Shown here piece by piece: positions 26,031-35,403 of a stretch of 64,000 nucleotides of DNA. A program made the translations under genes and the position numbers. Positions within the stretch are counted from its first letter, which is position 1. Every line of letters begins with the position of its first letter. The notes under the pieces are model-generated. The model was not told the origin of the DNA. It made no database searches and was given only the letters and a program-made list of their open reading frames with translations. This DNA is from Citreicella sp. C3M06 (GTDB taxonomy: Bacteria; Pseudomonadota; Alphaproteobacteria; Rhodobacterales; Rhodobacteraceae): contig NZ_JAHKQA010000038.1 in NCBI RefSeq assembly GCF_018860705.1, forward strand, positions 99,113 to 163,112. Reading direction: 5' to 3'.

Positions 26031-26876
26031 ATGGCTGTCGACAGCAACGTCGCGCCGATCATCATCAAGAGAAAGAAAGTTTCAGGCGGCGACGGGCACC
26101 ATGGTGGGGCCTGGAAAGTCGCTTACGCGGACTTCGTGACCGCTATGATGGCTTTCTTCCTTTTGATGTGGCTTTTGAACGCGACAACGGAAAAGCAACG
26201 CAAGGGGCTTGCGGATTATTTCAGCCCGACAGTCGCCATTGCGCGGGTGTCGGGCGGCGGCGACGGGATGCTTGGCGGGGACAGTATGTTGTCCGAACAA
26301 ACGCTGTCTCAGGTCGGTACGGGCGCGACCAGTCTGCGCCCGACATCGCACAAGCAAGCGAGCGGTGTGCTGAGCCCCGGCGCCGAAGCGGGCGAGGGTG
26401 CCCGGCAGGCCGAAGAACAGGCTTTGCGCGAGCTTGAGCAGGCGCTCAACGCCCGCGGCGGCGAAAGCATGGTCGAGGATCACCTGATGCGGCACATCGT
26501 GACGCGGGTGACGGATGAGGGTCTCATCGTAGAGCTGTTCGAAACCAGCGAAGCGCCGCTGTTCACGGCTGATGATCAGCCGACAGACCTGCTGCGCGCG
26601 CTTGGAGGCGTGATCGAGCGGGTGTCCAGTCTGGTGACCAATGGATTGGCGGTTGAAGGCCACACTGCAGCGTATCCGCTTGTCATCGCAAGGGATCCGT
26701 CGTGGGATAAATCGTCCGAGCGGGCAGATAATTTCCGCCAGTTGCTGATCGCCGACGGCTTGCCCAAGGCGCGCGTCGAGCGGGTGACCGCTCATGCAGA
26801 TCGCGAACCGAGTCAGCGCAACCCGATGGACCCGCGCAACAATCGCATCGAGGTTATCTTCCTGCGCAACCGTTGA
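26031..26876 (+). CDS. motB: MotB, flagellar stator protein
   Basis: MotB anchors the proton-conducting MotA4-5/MotB2 stator to peptidoglycan. The 281-residue protein has the N-terminal HHGGAWKVAYADFVTAMMAFFLLMWLL segment, with the proton-carrying aspartate in YADFVTAMM, a plug/linker, and a C-terminal OmpA-like domain. That domain is diverged (VEGHTAAYP) but keeps the RADNFRQLL and NPMDPRNNRIEVIFL blocks. I use the ATG at 26031, after AGGTGG. It stands first in the plus-strand flagellar genes, while motA lies five genes downstream. Confidence 0.92.
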   Translation: MAVDSNVAPIIIKRKKVSGGDGHHGGAWKVAYADFVTAMMAFFLLMWLLNATTEKQRKGLADYFSPTVAIARVSGGGDGMLGGDSMLSEQTLSQVGTGATSLRPTSHKQASGVLSPGAEAGEGARQAEEQALRELEQALNARGGESMVEDHLMRHIVTRVTDEGLIVELFETSEAPLFTADDQPTDLLRALGGVIERVSSLVTNGLAVEGHTAAYPLVIARDPSWDKSSERADNFRQLLIADGLPKARVERVTAHADREPSQRNPMDPRNNRIEVIFLRNR

Positions 26877-26939
26877 ATCCGCTCGTCGGGCCTTGCGGTC
26901 CGGCGAAAGCGCTCAGGGTAATTGATCCAGTTTTAGCTG

Positions 26940-26954
26940 TTAGCGTCACGTTAA
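26940..26954. promoter_or_regulatory. CtrA-box-like sequence upstream of flgE
   Basis: TTAG-N7-TTAA matches the CtrA consensus TTAA-N7-TTAA with one mismatch and lies 58 bp before the flgE start. CtrA is a known regulator of flagellar genes in Rhodobacterales. A single short match is weak evidence. Confidence 0.35.
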
Positions 26955-27012
26955 GGCCACGGGCCTATCTGTTGTGTCGGTATTTCTGACCGAGACAGCA
27001 GAAAGGCGTGTC

Positions 27013-28311
27013 ATGACAATTTCTTCTTCGCTCAATGCGGGTGTATCCGGGCTTGCCGGCAACGCAACCCGTCTTGCCGCAATCTCTGACAATATCGCGA
27101 ACTCGTCGACCTACGGCTATCGCCGGGTCGAAACGGATTTCACTGCTCTGGTAATGTCCAGTGGCGGGTCGACCTATACCGCAGGTGGAACCAAGGTCGA
27201 CAACCTGCGCCTGATCGACAACGGCGGTGCGCTGGTGTCGACCTCGAACGCGACCGATCTTGCGGTCGACGGCCTCGGCATGCTGCCGGTGGTTTCTGCG
27301 TCGCAGTATGAGGCCACTGGCGAGCCCGAGATGCTGCTGTCATCGACCGGGTCGTTCCGCATCAACGAAGACGGCTATCTCGCCAGCGAAGCGGGGTATT
27401 ACCTGATGGGCTGGCCGGCGAATCTCGACGGTTCGATTCCGAACTATCCGCGAGACACGATCAATGGGCTTGAGCCGATCAGTTTCAGCCCCAGCCTGAC
27501 CGGCGATCCGACCACATCTGTCGGAATGGCGCTGAACCTGCCGGCGACAGCAACCCAGGCTGGCAGCGCCGGGGAGCCAGAGTACCTCGAGATCGAGTAT
27601 TTCGACAACGTCGGCATCTCGCAGAGCATCTCGATCAACTTCACGCCAACGGTTCCCGCGACCGGAACATCGAATGAATGGACGATGGTGATGACCGATT
27701 CGGCCGATCCGGCGACTCCGATCGGCGAATACACCATCACCTTCGATGGCACGACCGGCTCGGGTGGCACCATCGCGTCGGTTGCGGTGGGCGCTGCTGG
27801 CGGCGCTTACGACGCGGCATCGGGAACCTTCACTGTCAACGTCGTGGGCGGCCCGATCGAGGTCGAGATCGGCTCCATCGGAACGACCGGCGGTCTGTCG
27901 CAGCTTGGCAGCAGTTTTGCACCCATCTCGATGACCAAGGATGGGTCTTCGGTCGGCAACATGGTGTCGGTCGAGGTGGATGAAAGCGGTTATGTCAGCG
28001 CGCTTTACGACAGCGGGCAAAGCCGGGTGCTGTATCAGGTGCCGCTGGCGGACCTGCCGAACTACAATGGGATGGACGCGGTCGATGGTTCGACCTTCCG
28101 GCCTTCGAAGGACAGCGGGTCGTTCTTCTTGTGGGATGCCGGTGACGGCCCGACAGGCAGCGTGAAATCCTACGCCCGTCAGGAATCGTCGACCGACATC
28201 GCGCAGGAACTGACGGACATGATCCGCACCCAGCGCGCCTACTCGTCCAATGCAAAGGTCATCCAGACCGTGGACGAGATGCTTCAGGAAACCACGAACA
28301 TGAAACGCTGA
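27013..28311 (+). CDS. flgE: FlgE, flagellar hook protein
   Basis: FlgE polymerises to form the hook joining rod and filament. The 432-residue protein has the N-terminal rod/hook motif SLNAGVSGLAGNATRLAAISDNIANSSTYGYRRVE and the C-terminal heptad segment TDMIRTQRAYSSNAKVIQTVDEMLQETTNM. Between them are glycine/threonine-rich surface domains. The ATG at 27013 begins the family homology. It starts the run flgE-flgK-flgL-flgI. Confidence 0.95.
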   Translation: MTISSSLNAGVSGLAGNATRLAAISDNIANSSTYGYRRVETDFTALVMSSGGSTYTAGGTKVDNLRLIDNGGALVSTSNATDLAVDGLGMLPVVSASQYEATGEPEMLLSSTGSFRINEDGYLASEAGYYLMGWPANLDGSIPNYPRDTINGLEPISFSPSLTGDPTTSVGMALNLPATATQAGSAGEPEYLEIEYFDNVGISQSISINFTPTVPATGTSNEWTMVMTDSADPATPIGEYTITFDGTTGSGGTIASVAVGAAGGAYDAASGTFTVNVVGGPIEVEIGSIGTTGGLSQLGSSFAPISMTKDGSSVGNMVSVEVDESGYVSALYDSGQSRVLYQVPLADLPNYNGMDAVDGSTFRPSKDSGSFFLWDAGDGPTGSVKSYARQESSTDIAQELTDMIRTQRAYSSNAKVIQTVDEMLQETTNMKR

Positions 28312-28348
28312 CGCCATAGGGCGTCGGTTCAATCAAGGAGGCCGCTGA

Positions 28349-29806
28349 ATGTCACTATCCGGAGCTTTGTCCAACGCCTTGAGCGGCCTCACCATGCAGG
28401 CGCGAAAGTCGGCTCTCGTCTCATCCAACATCTCGAATGCCACGACCGAAAGCTATGGTCAGCGCTCGCTCGATGTCTCGTCCAACTCCGTTTCCGGGGG
28501 CGGGGTTGGCATCGACGGCGTGACGCGAAACGTCGATGCGGTGGTCCTTGCGGACCGCCGGCTATCGGATGCGCAATCCGGCTACGCCAATGACATGCAG
28601 GCTTTTACCAGCAAGATCGAAGGCGTGCTCGGGGAAAGCGGCGAGGCGGGGTCACTGACCTCGCTTTATTCCAACTTCGAGAATGCGCTGTTGTCGGCGG
28701 GATCGGATCCGTCGTCGACGCAGCGGCTTAAGTCACTGGCGCTGTCGGCACAGAATTTCACCGATATGCTGAACAAGGTCAGCGGCACTTTGCAGGTGTC
28801 GCGGAGCGATGCAGATCGCACGATCGCGAAGCAAGTAGAATCCCTGAACGGTTCGCTTCAGCAGGTGAAGCAACTCAATGATGCGATCGCCGAACGCGTG
28901 GTGCGCAACGGGGATCCCTCCTCGTTGATGGACGAACGACAAAGAGTGCTGGATTCGATCGCGGAGATCGCGCCATTGCGCACGGTCGAGCGAGAACACG
29001 GCACGCTTGCGATCTACGCGGCTTCGGGAACAGTTTTGTACGATCCGTCGTTCAGCACCGAGCCAGCGGTTGTGGACTTCACGCCGCAGGATCCGGTGAC
29101 GTCGGATCTGACCCTCGCGGGCGGGGGCCTTTCGGGTCTCACGATCAACGGAAACCCGATCAATAGCAGCAACGACGGCCCGCTCGGAGGCGGCTCGCTA
29201 GGTGCTCAGTTTCAGATCAGGGATGTGGTGGCGGTCGATATGCAGGCCGTGGTCGATGGCATCGCCCGCGATCTGATCGATCGCTTCGCAGCTGGCGGCC
29301 CCGACACAACGATTGCCGTCGGCGATCCCGGCCTTTTCACCGACGCGGGCGGCGCCTTCGATCCTCTGGATGAAGTCGGGCTTGCAGGCCGGATCTCTTT
29401 GAACGCACTGGTCGACCCCAACGGATCGGGCACCTGGCGCCTTCGAGACGGGCTTGGCGCGGCGACGCAAGGGAATGTTGGGGATTCCAGTCTGATCTCG
29501 GCCTATTCGGATGCGCTGGACAGCCTGAACATTCCGGATTCATCGAGCCTTGGCACCGGGACGAGCAGCTTCAGTGAGCATGTGTCCGGTCTGGTTTCCG
29601 CCGTATCTGCCGCGCGGGTGCGGGCGGACGGCGAGCAAAGCTTCAGCAGCGCACAGAATACCGCGCTGAAAGAGCTCGAACTGTCCAAGGGTGTCGATAC
29701 CGATGCCGAACTTCAGGATCTGTTGCTGCTCGAACAACACTATGCCGCCAACGCCCGCGTCGTGAGCGCGGTCGATGACCTCATGCAAACCCTTCTGAAC
29801 ATCTGA
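28349..29806 (+). CDS. flgK: FlgK, hook-filament junction protein 1
   Basis: FlgK sits between hook and FlgL. The 485-residue sequence has the rod/hook N-terminus (SGALSNALSGLTMQARKSALVSSNISNATTESYGQRS), the long middle with a coiled helix (YANDMQAFTSKIEGVLGES), and the C-terminal LLLLEQHYAANARVVSAVDDLMQTLLNI, characteristic of HAP1. AAGGAGG precedes the ATG. The stop is 10 bp before flgL. Confidence 0.95.
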   Translation: MSLSGALSNALSGLTMQARKSALVSSNISNATTESYGQRSLDVSSNSVSGGGVGIDGVTRNVDAVVLADRRLSDAQSGYANDMQAFTSKIEGVLGESGEAGSLTSLYSNFENALLSAGSDPSSTQRLKSLALSAQNFTDMLNKVSGTLQVSRSDADRTIAKQVESLNGSLQQVKQLNDAIAERVVRNGDPSSLMDERQRVLDSIAEIAPLRTVEREHGTLAIYAASGTVLYDPSFSTEPAVVDFTPQDPVTSDLTLAGGGLSGLTINGNPINSSNDGPLGGGSLGAQFQIRDVVAVDMQAVVDGIARDLIDRFAAGGPDTTIAVGDPGLFTDAGGAFDPLDEVGLAGRISLNALVDPNGSGTWRLRDGLGAATQGNVGDSSLISAYSDALDSLNIPDSSSLGTGTSSFSEHVSGLVSAVSAARVRADGEQSFSSAQNTALKELELSKGVDTDAELQDLLLLEQHYAANARVVSAVDDLMQTLLNI

Positions 29807-29816
29807 GGAGCCAATC

Positions 29817-30818
29817 ATGGATACCGTAGGCGATATGGCCAGGACCCTGGTCCTCCGTTCCCAGCAGAACCGCCTCAATGCCAATATGGACAGCCTCGCG
29901 GTGGAAATCGCGACCGGTTTCGTCAGCGACAAGGCCGCACATCTTGGAGGCGACGTCAGCGGACTGCTATCGATCGACCGCAGTCTTGCACGGCTTGAGA
30001 CCTACCGGGTGAATACGGCCGAGGCGACGACGATCACCAGCATCATGCAAAGCACGCTCGAAGAGATCCAGACCAGTTCCGAGAGCCTTTCGCAAGATCT
30101 TCTCAAGGTCGAGTTGACCCAGACCGATGAGATGATGAACACGCTGTCGACTTTGGCCGGCAACGCGCTCGACCAGATGACAAACGCCCTGAACCGATCG
30201 ATTGGCGGGCGGTTCCTGTTTTCGGGCACGGCGACAGACACACCGCCTCTGGTCAGCAGTGAAGACCTGCTGGCGGAGCTCGAGACGGTTCTTGCAGGTC
30301 AGACGACCTCTGCCGGTGTTGAAACGGCGCTGGATACATGGTTCGACACCGCAGGCGGGGGGTTTGAAACCTTCGCTTATCAGGGGTCGAGCACGTCGCT
30401 TGCAGCGATGCGGCTGTCGGATACCGACAGTGCGCAGGTCGATATCCGGGCCGATGATCAGGTGTTCCGCGATACGCTCAAGGCGGTGGCCAAGGCTGTG
30501 CTGGCAAGCAGCAATGATCTGGGATTTTCGAAGGAGGTTAAGACCGAGCTGATCTCAACTGCCGGTCTCGACCTTCAGACGTCGCAGGCGCAGGTGGTCG
30601 AACTGCGGGCTGGTCTGGGCGCATTGGAAAGCCGTATCGAGGAAACCGTGACGCGCAATTCGAGCGAACGCACGGCGACGATGATTGCACGCAACGAGCT
30701 TGTCGGAACCGATGAATACGAGGCCGCCACCGCCTACGAGAACACGCGCTCGCAACTCGAAGCGATCTACGCGATCACCGTCCGGTCGTCGCGGATGTCG
30801 TTGGTGGAGTATATGTGA
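29817..30818 (+). CDS. flgL: FlgL, hook-filament junction protein 2 (flagellin family)
   Basis: FlgL links FlgK to the filament. The 333-residue protein resembles flagellins at its N-terminus (MARTLVLRSQQNRLNANMDSLAVEIATG) and has NRSIGGRFLFSGTATDTPPL, a conserved HAP3 block, then a helical C-terminus (YENTRSQLEAIYAITVRSSRMSLVEYM). GAGGAG precedes the ATG. It overlaps flgI by one base. The assignment over flagellin rests on the context and the FSGTATDTPP block. Confidence 0.92.
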   Translation: MDTVGDMARTLVLRSQQNRLNANMDSLAVEIATGFVSDKAAHLGGDVSGLLSIDRSLARLETYRVNTAEATTITSIMQSTLEEIQTSSESLSQDLLKVELTQTDEMMNTLSTLAGNALDQMTNALNRSIGGRFLFSGTATDTPPLVSSEDLLAELETVLAGQTTSAGVETALDTWFDTAGGGFETFAYQGSSTSLAAMRLSDTDSAQVDIRADDQVFRDTLKAVAKAVLASSNDLGFSKEVKTELISTAGLDLQTSQAQVVELRAGLGALESRIEETVTRNSSERTATMIARNELVGTDEYEAATAYENTRSQLEAIYAITVRSSRMSLVEYM

Positions 30819-31921
30819 TGCGGCTTCTGAGTTTGCTCACGCTGTGTATGGGGCTTCTTGGCGGTTTCGCCGACGCGCAGTCTGTTCGCATAAAGGATCT
30901 CGTCGAGGTCGATGGCGTTCGATCGAACGATCTTGTCGGCTACGGTCTCGTGGTTGGGCTGAACGGAACGGGCGACGGCTTGCGAAATGCGCCTTTCACC
31001 GAAGAGATCATGCAGAACATCCTTGAGCGCCTTGGCGTGAACGTGACCGGGGAGCAGTTTCGGCCACGCAATGTCGCTGCAGTTTTTGTCACGAGCAGGC
31101 TGCCGCCGTTCGGACGGGCCGGCAGCCAGATCGACGTGACGGTCTCGGCGATTGGCGATGCGAAAAGTCTGCTTGGCGGAACGCTGATCATGACCCCGCT
31201 GAATGCTGCAGACGGCCAGATCTACGCGGTGGCGCAAGGGACGGTCATCGCGGGCGGGGTCGAGGCCCAGGGAGACGCGGCGCGGGTCGTGCAGGGGGTT
31301 CCGACCTCCGGGGTGATCCCTGCTGGCGCGCGGATCGAACGGGAAGTCGAATTCGAATTTTCCGATTTATCGATTCTGCGTTTGGCACTACGCGAGCCCG
31401 ATTTTACCACTGCGGCGCGTATCGAAAGGGTGATCAACGCCAATGTTGGGCGCGGTGTCGCCGAGATGACCGATGCAGGAACGGTTTCGATTGATCTTCG
31501 TCGGGCTGGAGGCGGGTCTCCAGCCCGCGTTGTGGTCGCCATTGAGAACCTTCCTGTCGAGCCGGAACGGCGCGCGCGTGTCGTGGTCGACCAGCGGTCA
31601 GGTACGATCGTTATGGGGGAGGACGTCCGTATTTCGCGTGTTGCGGTATCACAGGGCAATTTGACACTGCGGATCGAAGAAACACCCCTGACCGTCCAGC
31701 CAAGCCCGTTCGGAGAAGGTCAGACCGTCGTCGTGCCACGCACGCAGGCTGAAATCACCGAGGAACCGGGTATCGGTCTCGCAGAGGTTCCCAGTGGAAC
31801 ATCGCTTTCCGAAGTGATTTCCGGGCTGAATGCGCTGGGTGTTTCGCCCCGCGACATGATCGACATACTCAAGAGCATCAAGGCCGCCGGTGCATTGCAC
31901 GCGGAATTTCTGGTCATGTAG
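30818..31921 (+). CDS. flgI: FlgI, flagellar P-ring protein
   Basis: FlgI forms the periplasmic P ring around the rod. The 367-residue protein starts with a signal peptide (cleaved near GFADA-QS) and has the family blocks VRIKDLVEVDGVRSNDLVGYGLVVGLNGTGD, NVAAVFVTSRLPPFGRAGSQIDVTVSAIGDAKSLLGGTL and the C-terminal LNALGVSPRDMIDILKSIKAAGALHAEF. I use the ATG at 30818 (TGATG with flgL); a GTG one codon earlier is possible. FlgA, its chaperone, is encoded at 45.2 kb. Confidence 0.96.
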   Translation: MRLLSLLTLCMGLLGGFADAQSVRIKDLVEVDGVRSNDLVGYGLVVGLNGTGDGLRNAPFTEEIMQNILERLGVNVTGEQFRPRNVAAVFVTSRLPPFGRAGSQIDVTVSAIGDAKSLLGGTLIMTPLNAADGQIYAVAQGTVIAGGVEAQGDAARVVQGVPTSGVIPAGARIEREVEFEFSDLSILRLALREPDFTTAARIERVINANVGRGVAEMTDAGTVSIDLRRAGGGSPARVVVAIENLPVEPERRARVVVDQRSGTIVMGEDVRISRVAVSQGNLTLRIEETPLTVQPSPFGEGQTVVVPRTQAEITEEPGIGLAEVPSGTSLSEVISGLNALGVSPRDMIDILKSIKAAGALHAEFLVM

Positions 31922-32011
31922 TCGCATCCTATCCTCTGGCGGAAGCTTAATGAGGCTTTGTTAACCGCTGCGGGATTAGGGTCTGATCGTCAAAGGTGAA
32001 GGAGTCGCCCT

Positions 32012-32881
32012 ATGTTGGGGATCATTGGGATCGTCGTGATTTTTGCCATGGTTTTCGGCGGTTACATTCTCGCTGGGGGCAAGCTTGGCATCATTCTCAA
32101 GTCGCTTCCCTTCGAAATGATGATGATCGGTGGCGCCGCTCTTGGCACGTTCCTGATCGGCAACGATATAGGTGTTGTGAAGCATACGCTGCAGGACATC
32201 GGCAAGGTCTTCAAGGGCGCCAAGTGGAAGCCGCAGGACTATCGTGATCTGTTGTGCCTGCTGTTCGAGTTGATCCGTCTCGCGCGACAGAGCCCGGTTG
32301 CCATCGAAGAGCACGTTGAATCGCCGAAGGAATCTTCGATTTTTTCCAAGTATCCGCGGATCCAGAGCGACACGCTCGCTGTCGAACTGGTCTGCGATAC
32401 CATGCGTTCGATGTCGATGAACTATGACGATCCGCATCAGGTCGAAGAGGTGCTCGACAAGAGAATCGAAGCGCTCGAGCATCACAAAATGCATTCAAAT
32501 CATGCATTGCAAAGCTTGGCGGACAGTCTACCGGCGTTGGGAATCGTTGCAGCCGTGCTTGGTGTTATCAAGACAATGGCTGCGATCGACCAGCCACCGG
32601 AAGTGCTTGGGAAGATGATCGGTGGCGCGTTGGTCGGAACGTTTCTCGGCGTGTTCCTTGCCTATGGCTTCATGGGCCCGTTCGCGACGAAGGTGAAGGC
32701 AGTGGTCGAAGAAGACATGCATTTCTACCAGCTGATCCGCGAAGTGCTCGTTGCGAACCTGCACAATCACGCAACGAACATCTGCATCGAAGTCGGGCGC
32801 CAGAATACCCCGGCACATTTCAGGCCGAGTTTTACGGATCTCGAAGAGGCGTTGAAATCGGTCAAGCAGGATGCGGCATGA
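32012..32881 (+). CDS. motA: MotA, flagellar stator proton-channel protein
   Basis: MotA surrounds MotB to form the proton-driven stator. The 289-residue protein has four membrane segments (about residues 3-22, 33-50, 168-190, 200-222), with the cytosolic loop residues that touch FliG (KYPRIQSD region). The conserved proline pair is in SLADSLPALGIVAAVLGVIKTM and MIGGALVGTFLGVFLAYGFMGPFA. TTAA half-sites at 31947 and 31961 precede it. Its stop overlaps the next gene (ATGA), so the two are translationally linked. Confidence 0.95.
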   Translation: MLGIIGIVVIFAMVFGGYILAGGKLGIILKSLPFEMMMIGGAALGTFLIGNDIGVVKHTLQDIGKVFKGAKWKPQDYRDLLCLLFELIRLARQSPVAIEEHVESPKESSIFSKYPRIQSDTLAVELVCDTMRSMSMNYDDPHQVEEVLDKRIEALEHHKMHSNHALQSLADSLPALGIVAAVLGVIKTMAAIDQPPEVLGKMIGGALVGTFLGVFLAYGFMGPFATKVKAVVEEDMHFYQLIREVLVANLHNHATNICIEVGRQNTPAHFRPSFTDLEEALKSVKQDAA

Positions 32882-35151
32882 CCCGGATATTGACTATCAT
32901 CATCTTTTTCGTCGCCTTCCCTTCGTGGGCACAGGAGGTACGCGTTCGATCGGGAGAGCATGGCGACTTCACTCGGGTTGTCCTTGACCTTCCGGCCGAG
33001 CTCGACTGGTCTGTCGAGCAGATCTCGAGCAGCGCGATCGATGTGATCTTCGAACAAGGCGACCTGAGTTTCGATGTGTCGCGAGCGCTCGAACGTCTGA
33101 GTGATGGTCGCGTTACAGGGATTTCAGACTTGTCTGAAGGCCGAGGTGTAAGAATTGCTCTGGGTTGCGCATGCGTGCCACGGTCCTATTTAGCGACTGA
33201 TCGCATGCTCGTGGTCGATCTTCGCTTGGGCGAATTTGTGACTCGGGAGATTCTCAAGAATCAGCCTTCAGCCAAGCCCATTGGGCAAGCCTCGGAAGCT
33301 GACTCGACAACGTCGTTCCCTTCGGGTGTCCGGATAGGCCAGAATCCTGGTATTGGCTTGGAGTCGGGTGAAAATTCCCTGCTTCCAAGTTTCAGCCCGG
33401 TAGCAAGCCGTTCAGAGCAAACAGCAAGCCCGGATACTGCACCTGCAGAGGGAATCAATCCCAGACAGTTCGAACAGATGCTTGCGGAGCAACTGGCAAC
33501 CGCAGCGACGGACGGGTTGTTGGATTCAGCGATGCGTTACATCCCCAAACCGGAAGAGAACGAGGCGACGGTCTCGGACCCCTTCTCTAGCAAAGAGACG
33601 CTACAAGGCACCCAATCGGCACCGGCGCCTGCAGTGCGTGCGCTTGAAACTGCCATATCCGGTCGAGTGCCAGGTGACATGCAATCGCGCGTAAGGATCG
33701 GTGGTAGCGGGTGCGTACCCGATCAGGAACTCGATTTGGCAAGCTGGGGTGGTGAAGACCCACTGAAGGGCAGCATTCCGGAACTGCGCGGAAAGCTCTT
33801 TGGTGAATTTGATCGCCTGGATCATGAGGCGATGATCAAATTGGCCAGAGCCTATATCAGCATCGGGTTTGGCACCGAGGCGCGCGCCTTGCTCGACCTT
33901 GAACTCGAGGGCCACGAATCGGTCCTTTACGCGCTAGCGAGAATTGTGGATGGCGATACCGACCGTGCCGGAGTCTTCGCAGGGCAGGGAGATTGCGATG
34001 GCGTGGTTTCGTTCTGGGCGCTGATCGGTTCTAAGGATCTGCCAACCAATTCCGCAATCAACGAAAATGCGATTCTCGCGACCTTTGAAGGGCTGCCACT
34101 ACGTCTGCGAACGTTGCTTGGACCCCGGCTTGCAACGCGCTTTGCCGAGGAAGGCTTGCCCGAACCTGCCCGTAACGTGCTCGCACGCCTTGAACGTGCA
34201 ACCGGCGGCGTGAACGAGGACATGATGTTCAGTGAGGCGCAAATTGACCGAATCGACGGCTCTCATGCTGATGCGCACCAGGTTTTGAACGAAATCGCCG
34301 TCAAACCCGGGCCGAACGCACCGGAAGCCATGGTGCAAGCCATAGAGCTTGCGACAGAGAACCGAGAGACGGTGAACGAAAGGCTAGCGGATTTGTCTGG
34401 GGCCTATTCGACCGAGTTGCGTGATACCGAGCAGGGGCCTGAGCTTTGGCTCGCACATTTGCGCGCACTGACGGCAAATGGGCAGTATGATGAAGGCTTT
34501 GGTAACCTGTTCGATCAGCCGACATACCCTGAAACCATACGGGCGAAGGCTGCGACCGATCTTCTGACGTTACTGACCGAGCAGGCGCATGATACGGCTT
34601 TCTTGAAGCATGCACTCGCATATCCAGACCGCTACGACGGGGTTGCATCTCCACAAAGCGCACTCCTTGTTGCCAGGCGCCTTCTTGATCTCGGTCTGCC
34701 GCAGCCTGCGGCACGGTGGCTTGATTTTGCTGGAATTGATAAGCGCGAGCCACAGGTCCGGATACTGCGTGCAATGGCCCATCTCGCCCAGCGTGAACCG
34801 GAACAAGCTGAAATATCTCTGGTCGGTCTCGAAGGCGAAAAAATCCTTGGGCTTCGTGCAAAGGCTCGTCGCATGATGGGAGATTATCATTATGCCGCTG
34901 AAGCCTATAACAGCCTTGGCGACATACAGGATGCTCGAACTTCGGCGTGGCTGGCCGGGGATCCATCGCTTGCCATGGAGGGCGAGCCGGATGTCCTGAG
35001 TGCAGCGATGCAAATGCGCGAGGAACAGATCCCCGATCCTCTGACCAATGCTCCAAGCCTTGCTATCGCTGAAATCCTTGCTGGTTCGGGCGCCGAAACC
35101 GTTAACACGATCAGGGCGCTTCTCGAAGCAACGCGGATTCCCGCCGAATGA
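32878..35151 (+). CDS. Exported 757-aa protein of the flagellar cluster, AMIN-like N-terminus and helical repeats (function unknown)
   Basis: I do not recognise a named family. The start gives a clear signal peptide (cleavage after SWA, about residue 18). Residues 20-125 look like an AMIN-type beta domain (VRVRSGEHGDFTRVVLDLP, ending RMLVVDLR). A low-complexity linker (about 125-260) follows, then 450 residues of helix pairs rich in Ala/Leu/Glu that resemble TPR/SEL1 repeats. Cys58-type pairs (CACVP) and CVPD, GDCDG may form disulphides. Base composition looks less G+C-rich than its neighbours. It overlaps motA by ATGA and precedes flhA. The coupling to motA suggests a periplasmic stator-support role like rhizobial MotC. 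That is inference. Confidence 0.6.
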   Translation: MTRILTIIIFFVAFPSWAQEVRVRSGEHGDFTRVVLDLPAELDWSVEQISSSAIDVIFEQGDLSFDVSRALERLSDGRVTGISDLSEGRGVRIALGCACVPRSYLATDRMLVVDLRLGEFVTREILKNQPSAKPIGQASEADSTTSFPSGVRIGQNPGIGLESGENSLLPSFSPVASRSEQTASPDTAPAEGINPRQFEQMLAEQLATAATDGLLDSAMRYIPKPEENEATVSDPFSSKETLQGTQSAPAPAVRALETAISGRVPGDMQSRVRIGGSGCVPDQELDLASWGGEDPLKGSIPELRGKLFGEFDRLDHEAMIKLARAYISIGFGTEARALLDLELEGHESVLYALARIVDGDTDRAGVFAGQGDCDGVVSFWALIGSKDLPTNSAINENAILATFEGLPLRLRTLLGPRLATRFAEEGLPEPARNVLARLERATGGVNEDMMFSEAQIDRIDGSHADAHQVLNEIAVKPGPNAPEAMVQAIELATENRETVNERLADLSGAYSTELRDTEQGPELWLAHLRALTANGQYDEGFGNLFDQPTYPETIRAKAATDLLTLLTEQAHDTAFLKHALAYPDRYDGVASPQSALLVARRLLDLGLPQPAARWLDFAGIDKREPQVRILRAMAHLAQREPEQAEISLVGLEGEKILGLRAKARRMMGDYHYAAEAYNSLGDIQDARTSAWLAGDPSLAMEGEPDVLSAAMQMREEQIPDPLTNAPSLAIAEILAGSGAETVNTIRALLEATRIPAE

Positions 35152-35403
35152 TCTAAGCGGAAGTTACCGAATATAAACCATGCTCAGCTAGCGATGGTCT
35201 ATCGCTCCAGAAGGGATCGTGGATCACAATGCTCGATCATTCCAGAAAAGATGACTGCCAGACAGGCCGCTCCGAGGCGACCAGAGGACCTTGCGGGCCG
35301 TCTATCAGGCAAAACTCCTCAGCAGAGCGCGCCGAAAGTGTCAAACGGCGCTTCAGACGCTCTCTGCCTGCTATTGGGCTCTCCGGCCAAGGAGGGCGCT
35401 CTG

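Noticed and set aside
35194..35403. 70-codon in-frame extension upstream of flhA
   Set aside because: FlhA is full length from 35404, which has a strong SD; the extension has no membrane or family character.
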